A stretch of DNA of 45,773 nucleotides from Rhizobiaceae bacterium (GTDB lineage: Bacteria > Pseudomonadota > Alphaproteobacteria > Rhizobiales > Rhizobiaceae). Location: NCBI GenBank assembly GCA_016763155.1, contig JAESUH010000191.1, positions 1 to 45,773 of the forward strand, written 5' to 3'. Made by a program: the position numbers and the translations under genes. A model generated the notes under the pieces. The model was given only the letters and a program-made list of their open reading frames with translations, made no database searches and was not told where the DNA came from. This document shows positions 25,861-35,278 of this stretch, piece by piece (within the stretch, counting starts at the first letter, position 1; the number at the start of each line of letters is the position of its first letter).

Positions 25861-27144
25861 ATGAAACTTTCCAGTGACGAACAGGCGATGCTTGATGGGG
25901 AAGACGGTTCAGGCAGGCAAAAGGCCATGGAATTGCTGGTTCGTTATGGCGAAGCGTTAGGTGCCGAAAAGTTTGTAGATACAGATAATGTGACCGGCAC
26001 TATGGGGTCTTCTTCGACCTTTATTCGTGACTATTTTGATACGGGCGATGACCGTGACAAATTGTTTTCCTACTTTGATCTTGATAGCGATGAGGCGGTG
26101 GAAATTCCAAAGGCGCGGACCTTTGCCTGCCACTTGCAAACCCGCTTTGAACCTCAGCGACCAGATTTACATGACACCCCTGCGGGAGCGCTTGAATTTC
26201 ATCAGGACAATCAAGAATACACGGCTGGTCTCGGCGTAAAAATGCTGAACACCTGCACACCTTATGTCGTTGGAAATACCCCTGCTCAGGGGGAACATTG
26301 CGCATGGATGGAATCTTCCGCGGTAGTATATTGCAATTCGGTTCTGGGCGCACGTACCAACACCGAAGGACGCGAAAGCACATCAGCCGCCATGTTGACC
26401 GGGAAGATACCGGATTGGGGATTTCACCGTGACGAATACCGATTTGGATCTCACCATGTTAAAGTTGAAACGCCGATAGAAAGCGTCATGGATTGGGGGA
26501 TGATGGGGTATTATGTCGGTAAAATGGTGCAGGAAAACATTCCGGTTATTGAAGGAATTAGCGCTGCACCAGAACTGATCCACCACAAACATTTTGGCGC
26601 TGCTGCCGCATCATCTGGCGGAGTGGAAATGTATCATGTGGTTGGTCATACTCCGGAAGCTGATTCTCTAGAACAGGCTTTAGGATCACGTAAATCGGCA
26701 GAAAATTTTGTATATGGCATCAATGAAATGCGTGAAGCCTATGACGAATTAAATGCTCAAGGTAATAGCGACGATATTGATTATGTGATGCTGGGATGTC
26801 CGCATTACACACTAGAACAGATAGCAGTAGTGTGTCGTTTGATTGAGGGAAAGAAAGTCCATGAAAATTCAAATCTCTGGATTTTCACCTCGCGGGCGGT
26901 TCGTAACGAAGCCATAAAACACGATTTTCACAAAATCATTGCGAAGGCTGGTGCCGTTTTGATGACCGATACCTGCTCGGCAATGGCATCTGCAACACCT
27001 GCCGGCACAAAAGTTGCCGCGACAGATTCCGCCAAGCAAACCTATTATTTACCGTCCATGCTGGGGGTTGAAGCCTGGTTTGGCTCTACCAAGGATTGTG
27101 TCGATGCCGCGTTGACCAGTAAATGGCGGGGAGTATGTCCATGA
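25861..27144 (+). CDS. Aconitase X catalytic (large) subunit
   Basis: Large subunit of AcnX (formerly DUF521), an iron-sulfur dehydratase distantly related to aconitase. The 427-residue protein opens with the characteristic LSSDEQAMLDGEDGSGRQKAMELLVRYGEALGA. It has the expected Cys-containing segments (NTCTPYVVGNTP, MLGCPHYTLEQ, MTDTCSAMAS) that can hold the cluster. Characterised members are cis-3-hydroxy-L-proline dehydratase in bacteria and phosphomevalonate dehydratase in archaea. Neither pathway's companion genes are seen here, so the substrate is open. The stop overlaps the small-subunit start (ATGA). The gene is divergent from its probable uptake system. Confidence 0.93.
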   Translation: MKLSSDEQAMLDGEDGSGRQKAMELLVRYGEALGAEKFVDTDNVTGTMGSSSTFIRDYFDTGDDRDKLFSYFDLDSDEAVEIPKARTFACHLQTRFEPQRPDLHDTPAGALEFHQDNQEYTAGLGVKMLNTCTPYVVGNTPAQGEHCAWMESSAVVYCNSVLGARTNTEGRESTSAAMLTGKIPDWGFHRDEYRFGSHHVKVETPIESVMDWGMMGYYVGKMVQENIPVIEGISAAPELIHHKHFGAAAASSGGVEMYHVVGHTPEADSLEQALGSRKSAENFVYGINEMREAYDELNAQGNSDDIDYVMLGCPHYTLEQIAVVCRLIEGKKVHENSNLWIFTSRAVRNEAIKHDFHKIIAKAGAVLMTDTCSAMASATPAGTKVAATDSAKQTYYLPSMLGVEAWFGSTKDCVDAALTSKWRGVCP

Positions 27145-27560
27145 GTGCAGATAAAATTATTATGAGAGGTCGCAAGATCGTCGGTGGCGTTGCTGAAGGC
27201 GAGGCACTGGTTACCTCACAAACCATATCGGGTTGGGGTGGCATTGACCCGATGACCGGCACCATTATTGAGACGCGTCACGAGCTTTGTGGCCAGAGTT
27301 TTAAGGATAAGGTTCTGGTTTTTCGCGGTGCTAAAGGTTCCTCTGGCTGGTCGGCCGCTTTTCATCAAACCCGACTGGCGGGATGCGCACCCAAGGCCGT
27401 GATTTTCAGTGAAATGACGACGAAGGTGGCGCTGGGCGTAGTAGTCATGAGAACGCCTTGCGTGAGTGAACTCGATGATGATCCCCTTGAGGTTATTGCA
27501 ACTGGGGACTGGGTGAAGGTCGATGCGGATAATGGTATCGTCGAGGTGATACCCAAGTAG
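27141..27560 (+). CDS. Aconitase X swivel-domain (small) subunit
   Basis: Small subunit of AcnX (formerly DUF126), 139 residues. It matches the aconitase swivel domain with GEALVTSQTISGWGGIDPMTGTI, the Ser-rich active-site loop GAKGSSGWSAAFHQ and TPCVSELDDDPLEVI. The ATG at 27141 overlaps the large-subunit stop by four bases and has GGGGAG upstream. Earlier in-frame ATGs at 27123 and 27135 would add only a few residues. Two-gene AcnX is common in bacteria. Both subunits are needed for the active site. Confidence 0.92.
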   Translation: MSADKIIMRGRKIVGGVAEGEALVTSQTISGWGGIDPMTGTIIETRHELCGQSFKDKVLVFRGAKGSSGWSAAFHQTRLAGCAPKAVIFSEMTTKVALGVVVMRTPCVSELDDDPLEVIATGDWVKVDADNGIVEVIPK

Positions 27561-27588
27561 AATTAGTACCCGGCTCTAACGGTGGTTG

Positions 27589-28419
27589 CTAGAATCCATC
27601 CAGAGAAACGCCGCCATCAATGACAATTTCCGTGCCGGTTACATAATCTGAAGCATCGGATGCGAGATAGAGTGCCAATGGTTTGATTTGTTCGGTCGTG
27701 GCTACTTTTCTGCCAAGTGGAATGGTCTTGCCCCATGCCTCCTGTACAGCAGGATCACTAAGGCTCCCTCCTCCGATATTGGTAATGAATGCACCGGGCG
27801 CGATAGCATTAACGCGGATACCAAACTCGGCAAGCTCCCGTGCGATCTGACGCACGAGGTGAGCTGCACCGGCTTTTGCCGCCATATAGGGTGCAGCAAC
27901 AAGAGGCACTGTAATCGTTGAAGCGTTGGATGTGGTGACGATAATGGAGCCCTTCCGTTTGAAGACTTTCATAATGCGCGCGGCGTGACGCAATGTGTAA
28001 TATACGCCGCTCAAATCTGTGGCCATTATGTTATTCCAGTGTTGCGGATCAGCCTCATCAATCTGGCCTTCCGGAATGCGTGCACCCGTTGCGTCGATAT
28101 ATCCCCTGCCGCCAGAAATGCCCGCATTGGCAAAGACAATATCCAATTTGTTAAACGCTTCAACATGTGCATCGAAGGCTTTGCGCACCTGATCTTCGTC
28201 AGAAACGTCTGCCTGACACGCTAATACGGAATAGCCCTGATCTGCGAGGCGATCAGCTTCTCTGGTTACTTTCTTTAAGTCCCTGCCAACCAATGTGACG
28301 GAAGCGCCTGCCTCTACCAGCATTTCCACAAATGCCAAACCGATACCAGAATTTGCCCCTGTCACCAGAGCCGAACGCCCTGAAATGGAGAATCTATCCA
28401 ATGTAGACATCACGCTCAT
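27589..28419 (-). CDS. Short-chain dehydrogenase/reductase
   Basis: NAD(P)-dependent oxidoreductase of the classical SDR family, 270-280 residues. The cofactor motif is TGANSGIGLAFVEML, followed by ANAGIS, catalytic Ser (TTSNAS), the YMAAK catalytic pair and a C-terminal SDYVTGTEIVIDGGVSL. The longer frame to 28500 would run through the operator at 28481-28488. Starts at 28419 (ATG just after GGGAG) or 28410 are more sensible. It converges on AcnX with only a 28-bp gap and is divergent from the zinc alcohol dehydrogenase, so it probably acts in the AcnX pathway on a hydroxy or keto intermediate. Confidence 0.9.
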   Translation of the reverse strand: MSVMSTLDRFSISGRSALVTGANSGIGLAFVEMLVEAGASVTLVGRDLKKVTREADRLADQGYSVLACQADVSDEDQVRKAFDAHVEAFNKLDIVFANAGISGGRGYIDATGARIPEGQIDEADPQHWNNIMATDLSGVYYTLRHAARIMKVFKRKGSIIVTTSNASTITVPLVAAPYMAAKAGAAHLVRQIARELAEFGIRVNAIAPGAFITNIGGGSLSDPAVQEAWGKTIPLGRKVATTEQIKPLALYLASDASDYVTGTEIVIDGGVSLDGF

Positions 28420-28479
28420 ATCTCCCGAAACATCGGTTCCTGACATGCCAATCCTGAAAATTATCAGGCACAGCCATTT

Positions 28480-28489
28480 ATGTATACAT
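28480..28489. promoter_or_regulatory. ATGTATACAT operator, SDR/ADH divergent promoter
   Basis: Perfect ten-base palindrome containing TGTATACA (28481-28488). It lies about 60 bp before the SDR start and 100 bp before the ADH start, so it can control both. The ten-base form recurs exactly at 35194-35203 and 35269-35278 before selD. Confidence 0.65.
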
Positions 28490-28589
28490 ATCGCTACCAC
28501 GGCGATCTTGGATGTTCAATGAACCGTTTACAGAGCCATAAATACGTCATACGCTAATACTTCATATGTTAATCATGGAGGCTTAAATT

Positions 28590-29654
28590 ATGAAATCATG
28601 GGCAGTTACTCAAGCTGGACAAGCTCTCGAAGAAATTGAAATTCCATCACCTTCTGCCCCAATTGGCACTGAAGTTGTGTTGGATGTTAGCCATTGTGGC
28701 GTTTGTCATTCTGATGTTCATTTTTGGGAAGGTTTCCTCAACGTTGGCGATAAAAAAATCCCTTTGGAAGCGATTGGCATGCACACGCCCTATACGCTGG
28801 GCCATGAGATTGTTGGTAAAGTTGCAGCAATTGGGCCGGACGTTAAAGACATGAAAATCGGCGATATCAGACTGGTTTACCCCTGGATTGGTTGTGGCGA
28901 ATGCAGTGATTGCGCCCGCGAAGATGATAATTTGTGCTCATCCATGCAATCCCTTGGAATGCGTGCAACGGGCGGGTTTGCCAGACAAGTATCCGTTCCC
29001 CATCAAAAATATCTGGTGGATATTGGTGACCTCGATCCTGCATTGGCGGCCACATATGCCTGCTCTGGTTTGACCGTATATTCTGCGATCCAAAAACTAA
29101 TGCCTTTGGCAAAAGATGATCCTGTTGTGCTGATTGGCGCAGGTGGATTGGGTCTCAATGCGATTTCCGTTCTCAAAGCGCAGGGTCATGAAAACATCGT
29201 GGTTTTGGATGTATCGGAACAAAACCGTCAATCAGCAATCGACATGGGTGCAAGCGCCGTTGCCGATAACAGTAAAGAAGACATCCTTGATACTTTGCCC
29301 AAGATTGCAAATGGCTCGATCAAATCAATCATTGATATGGTCAATAGCGCAGACACGGCTTCATTGGCATTCAATGCCTTGGCAAAAGGCGGCAAGCTTG
29401 TGCAAGTCGGACTATTTGGCGGGACACTGACCATTCCCCTTTCGCTGATGCCATCGCGAGTCATTTCCATCATCGGAAACCTTGTGGGAAACCCGCAAGA
29501 ATTGCGTGATTTGATTACGTTGGCTCGTTCGGGAAAAATATCGCCTATTCCAATTTCCTGCAAACCACGCTCCGCCGTTAGCGATGCCTTAAGTGATTTA
29601 CGTGATGGCAAAGTGAAAGGTCGCATCGTGCTTGATAGCGCTTTGAGCGATTAG
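28590..29654 (+). CDS. Zinc-dependent alcohol dehydrogenase
   Basis: Medium-chain NAD(P)-dependent alcohol dehydrogenase, 354 residues. The catalytic-zinc region is CGVCHSDVHFWEG and GHEIVGKV. The structural-zinc cysteines are in CGECSDCAREDDNLC, and the cofactor motif is GAGGLGLNAISVLKAQG. A GGAGG ribosome site precedes the ATG. It is divergent from the SDR with a shared TGTATACA operator, and its 3' end faces the tRNA-Sec gene. It is probably a step in the same pathway as AcnX and SDR. The actual substrate cannot be told from sequence. Confidence 0.92.
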   Translation: MKSWAVTQAGQALEEIEIPSPSAPIGTEVVLDVSHCGVCHSDVHFWEGFLNVGDKKIPLEAIGMHTPYTLGHEIVGKVAAIGPDVKDMKIGDIRLVYPWIGCGECSDCAREDDNLCSSMQSLGMRATGGFARQVSVPHQKYLVDIGDLDPALAATYACSGLTVYSAIQKLMPLAKDDPVVLIGAGGLGLNAISVLKAQGHENIVVLDVSEQNRQSAIDMGASAVADNSKEDILDTLPKIANGSIKSIIDMVNSADTASLAFNALAKGGKLVQVGLFGGTLTIPLSLMPSRVISIIGNLVGNPQELRDLITLARSGKISPIPISCKPRSAVSDALSDLRDGKVKGRIVLDSALSD

Positions 29655-29669
29655 GCAAAATATAAGCAT

Positions 29670-29766
29670 TGGCGGAAGAGAGTGGGTGTCGAACCCACCT
29701 AGGGCTGGCTAACAGCCCCACCCGGATTTGAAATCCGGACGTCCCACCGGGGAACGATTCTCTTCC
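29670..29766 (-). tRNA. selC: Selenocysteine tRNA (anticodon UCA)
   Basis: A 97-nt tRNA with encoded CCA and the unusual eight-base-pair acceptor stem of bacterial tRNA-Sec (GGAAGAGA with UCUCUUCC), G at the discriminator position and a TTCGA T-loop. The anticodon TCA is at 29731-29729, in a stem closed by CCGGAUU/AAUCCGG. A long extra arm lies in the GGGGCUGUUAGCCAGCCCU region. It reads UGA. It begins only seven bases after the selB stop on the same strand, so it is probably processed from the sel operon transcript. Confidence 0.96.
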
Positions 29767-29773
29767 TCAATGC

Positions 29774-31720
29774 TTACGCCACAATCATGCCTGGCTTACC
29801 CAAAAACATAGCCAGGCGACGCTTATCAACGCGCCGTAGATCCTCATGGCGCAAGGTCACACCTTGACGGTCAAAATAGTCAAGAATTTGAATTGAGACC
29901 TTGCGACCATTATCAAGCATATCGCGTAATTGCGCCGCAGAAAACCAGCCATCAGATTGGCTTTCCGCAATATCAACAATGATTTGGGCCACCTCCTCCA
30001 GTGTATCACGCAGGAAGAAATGCCCGGGTACAATTTCGACAACGGTCCGCTGCCGCGCCATTGCTTTCAATGTAGATTTTATAGTGTTCTCACGAACATC
30101 AAGATGTTCTGCCAGATCAACACCGCGTGGTGGACGAAAACGTGCAGCATTTCCCAAAAGCGGAGCGATCCGGTCCCATAATTTTTGCGCTTGGCTGTCC
30201 AGTTCCAGCCTGTGTGCTGGAAGGCGAAGCGCGCCGGTTTGAGCAATAATATCTCCGTTTTCCACCATAGCCTGCAACGTCATCATTGCTGCTTTTGTCG
30301 GCAGTTTTGGTTGGAGTGATGCGGCGACACGAAGAATGGTCATGCCGACAAGATCGGGCTTGGCTTTATGAAATTTGGCCAATGCAGCGCTCGCAGATTT
30401 TCGCAGTAATTGCCAATTTTTTTCAGACAACAACAAAGACTGATCGGTCTCACCAATTGTTTTATGATCGACGCCTAACAATATAGCTTTCATCGCCGCA
30501 TCATCCAGCGCGTGGTCACGTGCGAAGGTGGTCTGGTCGATATAATATGGCCAGATGCTCAATAAACTCGCCACCACCGCACGGTGACCGGGAGCCTCCA
30601 ATGCTGCGAGATAGGCAAGCCTTTTGGGGGTGCGACGACGACGTTGGGGGCCGCGCAAATCCAGAAACCGCCCTCCTCCCATTGTACGCTCGCCAGACGT
30701 ATTTCGAATGATAAATCGATCACCAACGGCCGCTGCGATTGGTTTGTCTAGGACCAGCTGCACCCGCCCGGTATCGCCGGGCTTAATTGCATTCTCTTCC
30801 AGTACGGCTACACGGCCTGCAACTTCCGCTGCTGCATGATGAACTCGCACGGGTGTCCAATGGGTAAGGGATCGCGGTTCGCTCGACAATAAATTGAGGC
30901 GGCAATCCAGCCGGTTAGTTGGCGCGTGAAGTGCCGCATCCAACACCATATCTCCACGTGAAATTGCATCCTTGTTGATGCCTTCTCCGGCTAGATTTAG
31001 TGCACAGCGTTCGCCGCAACGGCCATGTTCTGCTGGTCGGTTTTGAGCATGAATTGATCGGATGCGCGCCTTTAGCCCTGACGGGCTAAGCATGACGTGA
31101 TCACCGACGGAGACGCTACCTGATATTACCGGACCGGTTACGACTGTGCCGGCGCCCGTCAGTGTGAAACACCGATCGACGGCAAAACGAAATGGGCCTG
31201 TGTCAGGCTTGACAACAGAGTTATGAGATTCAGTAATCAACCGATCGCGCAGCAAATCTATACCCTCACCTGTGGTCGTTGAAACGGGTATAATTTCTGC
31301 TTCGCTAAGGCCTGTGTCATTGAGCAAGGAGCGCACTTCGCTGATCATTTCCTCACGCCAATCATCTGGCACTAGATCGATCTTCGTCAGCGCAACAATG
31401 CCTCGCGTTATTCCTAGCAGGTCCAAGATTGCCAGATGTTCACGCGTTTGTGGCATTACGCCATCATCAGCGGCAACTACCAGCAACAAGAAATCTATGC
31501 CGGTCGCGCCGGTGATCATGTTGCGGATAAATTTATCATGTCCCGGCACATCGACAAATCCGATCGTCGAAGCGTTCTCGACCAGCATATAAGCAAAGCC
31601 CAGATCAATCGAAATGCCGCGTGCTTTTTCTTCCTTTAAACGATCCGTATCAACACCGGTCAACGCACCAACGAGTGCTGTTTTTCCATGATCAATATGC
31701 CCGGCCGTTCCAACAATCAT
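29774..31720 (-). CDS. selB: Selenocysteine-specific elongation factor SelB
   Basis: GTPase that brings selenocysteyl-tRNA to the ribosome at UGA codons marked by a SECIS hairpin. It has 648 residues. The N-terminal EF-Tu-like part carries GHIDHGKTALV (G1), DVPGHDKFI (G3) and ALTKIDLV (G4). The C-terminal third holds the winged-helix domains that grip the SECIS stem-loop (ending near RRLAMFLGK). The start ATG overlaps the selA stop (ATGA), and tRNA-Sec follows by seven bases. Length is close to E. coli SelB. Confidence 0.96.
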   Translation of the reverse strand: MIVGTAGHIDHGKTALVGALTGVDTDRLKEEKARGISIDLGFAYMLVENASTIGFVDVPGHDKFIRNMITGATGIDFLLLVVAADDGVMPQTREHLAILDLLGITRGIVALTKIDLVPDDWREEMISEVRSLLNDTGLSEAEIIPVSTTTGEGIDLLRDRLITESHNSVVKPDTGPFRFAVDRCFTLTGAGTVVTGPVISGSVSVGDHVMLSPSGLKARIRSIHAQNRPAEHGRCGERCALNLAGEGINKDAISRGDMVLDAALHAPTNRLDCRLNLLSSEPRSLTHWTPVRVHHAAAEVAGRVAVLEENAIKPGDTGRVQLVLDKPIAAAVGDRFIIRNTSGERTMGGGRFLDLRGPQRRRRTPKRLAYLAALEAPGHRAVVASLLSIWPYYIDQTTFARDHALDDAAMKAILLGVDHKTIGETDQSLLLSEKNWQLLRKSASAALAKFHKAKPDLVGMTILRVAASLQPKLPTKAAMMTLQAMVENGDIIAQTGALRLPAHRLELDSQAQKLWDRIAPLLGNAARFRPPRGVDLAEHLDVRENTIKSTLKAMARQRTVVEIVPGHFFLRDTLEEVAQIIVDIAESQSDGWFSAAQLRDMLDNGRKVSIQILDYFDRQGVTLRHEDLRRVDKRRLAMFLGKPGMIVA

Positions 31721-33174
31721 GTAGAGTATTTTCCACCTGATTGAAATGATTTCAGATTGGAAAGAAATGCAGAATCATTTTCCAAACAACGCATATCGAG
31801 GATAAATGCCTGATCCGCTATCCGGCCAATAACCGGCATGGGTAGAGCGCGAAAGGCTAGTGAAAGCGCATCAACTTCGCGCCCGCTTGTTGGATTGTCT
31901 GGTCGAATTGTAATGCCGGCACTTGGCATTGTTTCGAGCGGCACAGCACCTGATCCAACCTGACTGGCGCATTGGATCACTTCAATTTGGAATGCGTCAC
32001 CCAGCATTTTTCTGATTTCTGGAGCCAGGCGAATTGCCAGGTTTTCTATCTCTTCCACCGGACGTGACAAAGCACGAAGTGTCGGCAGGCGCTCCGCAAG
32101 TGTATCGGGGTTGAGATATAAACGTAGGGTCGCTTCGATGGCGGCCAGCCGAATTTTATCTATGCGCAATGCGCGTTTCATCGGGTTTTGATTGATCTTG
32201 GCAATTAGATCTTTTCGCCCGACAATGAATCCTGCCTGCGGCCCGCCAAGCAATTTGTCACCGGAGAACGTCACGAGATCAACGCCCGCGGTGATGGCAT
32301 CTGCAACCGTTGGCTCCCGTGGCAGGCCGTAGATGGAAAGATCAACCAATGTGCCCGAGCCCAAATCATCCAGCAATGGAATGTCGTTTTGTTTGGCCAG
32401 TTCTGCCAGTTCGCTTGCTGGCACCGCCTTGGTAAACCCTTCGACGCGATAATTGGATGTATGGACTTTTAAAATGATGCCGGTTTCTGGATTGATCGCA
32501 TTGGCATAGTCGCGAAGATGGGTGCGGTTGGTGGTACCCACCTCCACCAATTTTGTGCCAGCGCGCTCCATAATATCGGGCATTCGAAACGCGCCGCCAA
32601 TTTCAATTAGTTCACCGCGTGATACAATCGCGCCACGTCCGGCAGCCAACGTGTTTAATCCAATCAACACCGCTGCGGCGTTGTTGTTGACGATTGTCGC
32701 GTCCTCAGCGCCCGTAAGTTGGCACAAAAGCTCGCGCACCACATCGTCACGTTCTCCTCGCTTGCCGCCGCCCAGATCGAATTCGAGCGCAACCGCATGG
32801 CGCATGGCTTTAACGGCTGCATCAATCGCTTCTTCCGCCAATTGAGCGCGACCCAAATTGGTGTGGAGGACTGTTCCAGTCAAATTGAAGACGGTTTTAA
32901 GGAGTGAAACATTCGTTTCTTTGAGTATGCTGGCCACGCCTTTGATGGCTTCATCAATTGACAAAGAACAACGATCTTCACGTGCCGCGCCAATGACCTG
33001 TCTGACAGCTTCAACTGTTCGAGCACGACCAAAGCGTTCAACTATTTTAGCAGTGGCTTCATCACGCAAGACAGCATCGACTGAGGGAAGATGCGGACGC
33101 TTCACATCACTAGCGGACGGTTGATCGCTAATCTGTCTGCTCCTTCGGTCAATTGGCTTCGCGCCACTTTCCAT
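31717..33174 (-). CDS. selA: L-seryl-tRNA(Sec) selenium transferase SelA
   Basis: PLP enzyme that converts seryl-tRNA-Sec to selenocysteyl-tRNA-Sec using selenophosphate. The 485-residue length is typical. Visible motifs are NLTGTVLHTNLGRAQL, VNNNAAAVLIGLNTLA, DDLGSGTLVDL and the PLP lysine in FSGDKLLGGPQAGFIVG. The start overlaps the end of the thioredoxin-reductase-like gene by 26 bases and the stop overlaps selB by four, so the operon is tightly coupled. Confidence 0.96.
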   Translation of the reverse strand: MESGAKPIDRRSRQISDQPSASDVKRPHLPSVDAVLRDEATAKIVERFGRARTVEAVRQVIGAAREDRCSLSIDEAIKGVASILKETNVSLLKTVFNLTGTVLHTNLGRAQLAEEAIDAAVKAMRHAVALEFDLGGGKRGERDDVVRELLCQLTGAEDATIVNNNAAAVLIGLNTLAAGRGAIVSRGELIEIGGAFRMPDIMERAGTKLVEVGTTNRTHLRDYANAINPETGIILKVHTSNYRVEGFTKAVPASELAELAKQNDIPLLDDLGSGTLVDLSIYGLPREPTVADAITAGVDLVTFSGDKLLGGPQAGFIVGRKDLIAKINQNPMKRALRIDKIRLAAIEATLRLYLNPDTLAERLPTLRALSRPVEEIENLAIRLAPEIRKMLGDAFQIEVIQCASQVGSGAVPLETMPSAGITIRPDNPTSGREVDALSLAFRALPMPVIGRIADQAFILDMRCLENDSAFLSNLKSFQSGGKYST

Positions 33175-34102
33175 TATTCAAATATTGGTCAACTGCATTG
33201 GCGGCCACTGCCCCGTCGCCCATTGCGCCAGCAGCGCGATAGGCAGAATCAGAGCGAACATTACCAACAGCAAGCAGACCTTTGAGCGATGAACGTAGGC
33301 CAGAATCCACCACAACACTTCCTTTTTCATCCAAAGAAACAAGGCCATCGAGAAAGGCTGTATTGGGAATGAGCCCGGAAAACACAAAGACCGCTGCGGT
33401 CTCCATCCGTTCAAGGTCTCCGTTATTGATATCCTTCACCTTAACGGCGGCGACTCCATCATCGCCAATAATTTTGGTTACGGTTTTGCCGAAATGCTTC
33501 TCGATCACTTCGCTTTCGGATACGCGTTTCTTATAGTCAATTTGGCCTTTTAGTTCGTCGCTGTTGCAAATCAAGATGACCTTCGAAACATGATCGGCCA
33601 GAGCCAGCGCTTCCTGCATGGCGGAATCTCCACCTCCAACAACCACCGCCACTTTATAGCGCAATAATGGTCCATCACAGCTGGCGCAATCACTTACGCC
33701 CTTGCCGAAGAATTCTTGTTCTCCCGGCACATCAAGCTTGGCAAGTGCTGTGCCCGTTGCGATAATTACGGCACGAGCTGTCACATCTCCGCTCGCCATC
33801 GCTAATTTCCACTGTTCACCATCGGCAGATAAGGCGGTGCATGCTTCGCCCAAAAATTCGACACCGGCATCATCGCATTGTTCCTGTGTCATCGGACAAA
33901 GATCGTAACCGGCAACGCCTTCGGGAAAGCCTGGAACACCATCAATATGTTCAATGCTCAGCAATTGTCCGCCCGGCACACCTTCTGTGACGACCGCAGT
34001 TGCGTGGCCGAGACGTGCAGTCGTCAGTGCTGCACTCAAGCCAGCAATTCCACCACCGATAACCACAACATCATATTGCCCAGTCATAGGAAAATTCCTC
34101 AA
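33149..34102 (-). CDS. Thioredoxin-reductase-like flavoprotein within the sel operon
   Basis: A 317-residue pyridine nucleotide-disulfide oxidoreductase of the low-Mr thioredoxin reductase type. It has FAD motif VVVIGGGIAGLSAALTTA, IIATGTALAKLDVPGE, redox pair Cys139/Cys142 (DCASCDG) and second dinucleotide motif VVVGGGDSAMQEAL. The segment that in NADPH-using enzymes reads HRRD is ICNSDELKG here, so the two arginines that bind the NADPH phosphate are missing. It may use NADH or another donor. Placement between selD and selA, three bases after selD, suggests it reduces selenium compounds or the neighbouring selenoprotein. An alternative start ATG at 34087 (MTGQYD) is possible. Confidence 0.9.
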   Translation of the reverse strand: MRNFPMTGQYDVVVIGGGIAGLSAALTTARLGHATAVVTEGVPGGQLLSIEHIDGVPGFPEGVAGYDLCPMTQEQCDDAGVEFLGEACTALSADGEQWKLAMASGDVTARAVIIATGTALAKLDVPGEQEFFGKGVSDCASCDGPLLRYKVAVVVGGGDSAMQEALALADHVSKVILICNSDELKGQIDYKKRVSESEVIEKHFGKTVTKIIGDDGVAAVKVKDINNGDLERMETAAVFVFSGLIPNTAFLDGLVSLDEKGSVVVDSGLRSSLKGLLAVGNVRSDSAYRAAGAMGDGAVAANAVDQYLNNGKWREAN

Positions 34103-34105
34103 TTA

Positions 34106-35146
34106 TTAAATAATCTGCACTTGTGGAGGACCTTCAACAACTTCGCCGATACGGCGAGCTGAGGCATAACCCGCCTGATGAAGATTTGATAAAACCTGAT
34201 CTGCGTGAGCTGCCTCTACCGCAACCAGAAGACCACCTGAGGTTTGTGGATCGCTCAACAAATGGCGTTGCCAATCGGGAAATCCTTCTGGCAGCACAAC
34301 TTCTTCACCGTAACTATCCCAATTGCGATGAGAGGCACCGGTAACAAAACCACTTTGCGTCAATTCGGCTGCGCGTGTCAGTAACGGCACTTTATCAACT
34401 TCAATTTTAAGCGTCATATCCGACCCACGCGCAACCTCTAGGCCATGGCCCAACAGGCCAAACCCTGTCACATCGGTAATTGCATGCACCGCCTCTTCTT
34501 TTGCCAATTCTGTACCGATTTGATTGAGTAATGTGGTTGAAGCAATCAGCTCGGCGTAGCCCTCATCGCCTAGTTCATCTTTCTTCAACGCTGCTGAATA
34601 AATGCCAACGCCAAGCCCCTTGGTCAGGATCAAGACATCCCCAGCCTGAGCTGCTGAATTTCGCCTTATATGACGTGTGGCACAGGTTCCAATCACCGCT
34701 AGGCCGTAAATCGGTTCAGGCGCATCAATGGAGTGCCCGCCTGCAACGGGAATACCCGCTTCGGCGCATTTTTCAGCTCCGCCGCGCAATATTTTGCCTA
34801 CTGTCTCCGGGGAAACCTTATCCAGCGGCATGCCCAATATGGCCAGCGCCATAATCGGGCGACCGCCCATTGCATAGATATCTGAAATGGCATTTGTTGC
34901 AGCGATACGACCAAAATCGCCCGGATCATCTACCACAGGCATGAAAAAATCTGTCGTTGCAATGATGCAGGTATCTTCATCAAGTTGATAAACGGCTGCG
35001 TCGTCCCCCGTCTCGGTTCCCACCAGTAAATTCGGAAAGTTTGATGCGGCTGGCATATCTGCCAATAATTCCCGCAAGACACCGGGTGATAATTTGCACC
35101 CACACCCGCCACCATGGGCAAGACTTGTCAGCTTAATCATTTCCAT
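34106..35146 (-). CDS. selD: Selenide, water dikinase (selenophosphate synthetase) SelD
   Basis: Makes selenophosphate from selenide and ATP, the selenium donor for SelA. The 346-residue protein has the N-terminal catalytic loop [14 protein letters not shown] (a Cys form, not Sec) and ATP-site motifs [42 protein letters not shown] and [14 protein letters not shown]. The ribosome site GAGGA precedes the ATG at 35146. It is the first gene of the sel operon. Two ATGTATACAT palindromes lie 49 and 124 bp upstream, which is the best evidence that this operon is regulated. Confidence 0.96.
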   Translation of the reverse strand: MEMIKLTSLAHGGGCGCKLSPGVLRELLADMPAASNFPNLLVGTETGDDAAVYQLDEDTCIIATTDFFMPVVDDPGDFGRIAATNAISDIYAMGGRPIMALAILGMPLDKVSPETVGKILRGGAEKCAEAGIPVAGGHSIDAPEPIYGLAVIGTCATRHIRRNSAAQAGDVLILTKGLGVGIYSAALKKDELGDEGYAELIASTTLLNQIGTELAKEEAVHAITDVTGFGLLGHGLEVARGSDMTLKIEVDKVPLLTRAAELTQSGFVTGASHRNWDSYGEEVVLPEGFPDWQRHLLSDPQTSGGLLVAVEAAHADQVLSNLHQAGYASARRIGEVVEGPPQVQII

Positions 35147-35193
35147 ATTATCCTCAGACCTTTCGCATTCCTACGACACGTACAGATTCATCA

Positions 35194-35203
35194 ATGTATA
35201 CAT
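35194..35203. promoter_or_regulatory. ATGTATACAT operator 1 before selD
   Basis: Perfect palindrome 49 bp upstream of selD, identical to the one between SDR and ADH. A second identical copy lies 75 bp further upstream. Confidence 0.6.
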
Positions 35204-35268
35204 AACGCCAAGCCCAATGACTTTGCAATAGAGCCATTCGGCGAAATATCAAAATTTTCTTGAAAATT

Positions 35269-35278
35269 ATGTATACAT
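35269..35278. promoter_or_regulatory. ATGTATACAT operator 2 before selD
   Basis: Second perfect copy in the 270-bp gap between the selenoprotein stop and selD. The centre-to-centre distance of 75 bp is about seven helical turns, so two regulator dimers could sit on the same face and loop the DNA. Confidence 0.6.

Noticed and set aside
25861-27560. AcnX as part of an archaeal-type mevalonate pathway
   Set aside because: No mevalonate kinase or decarboxylase-type genes are nearby and the host is clearly bacterial with catabolic neighbours.
28420-28500. Longer N-terminus for the SDR
   Set aside because: It would put coding sequence over the ATGTATACAT operator and add residues foreign to the SDR fold; good starts lie at 28419 and 28410.
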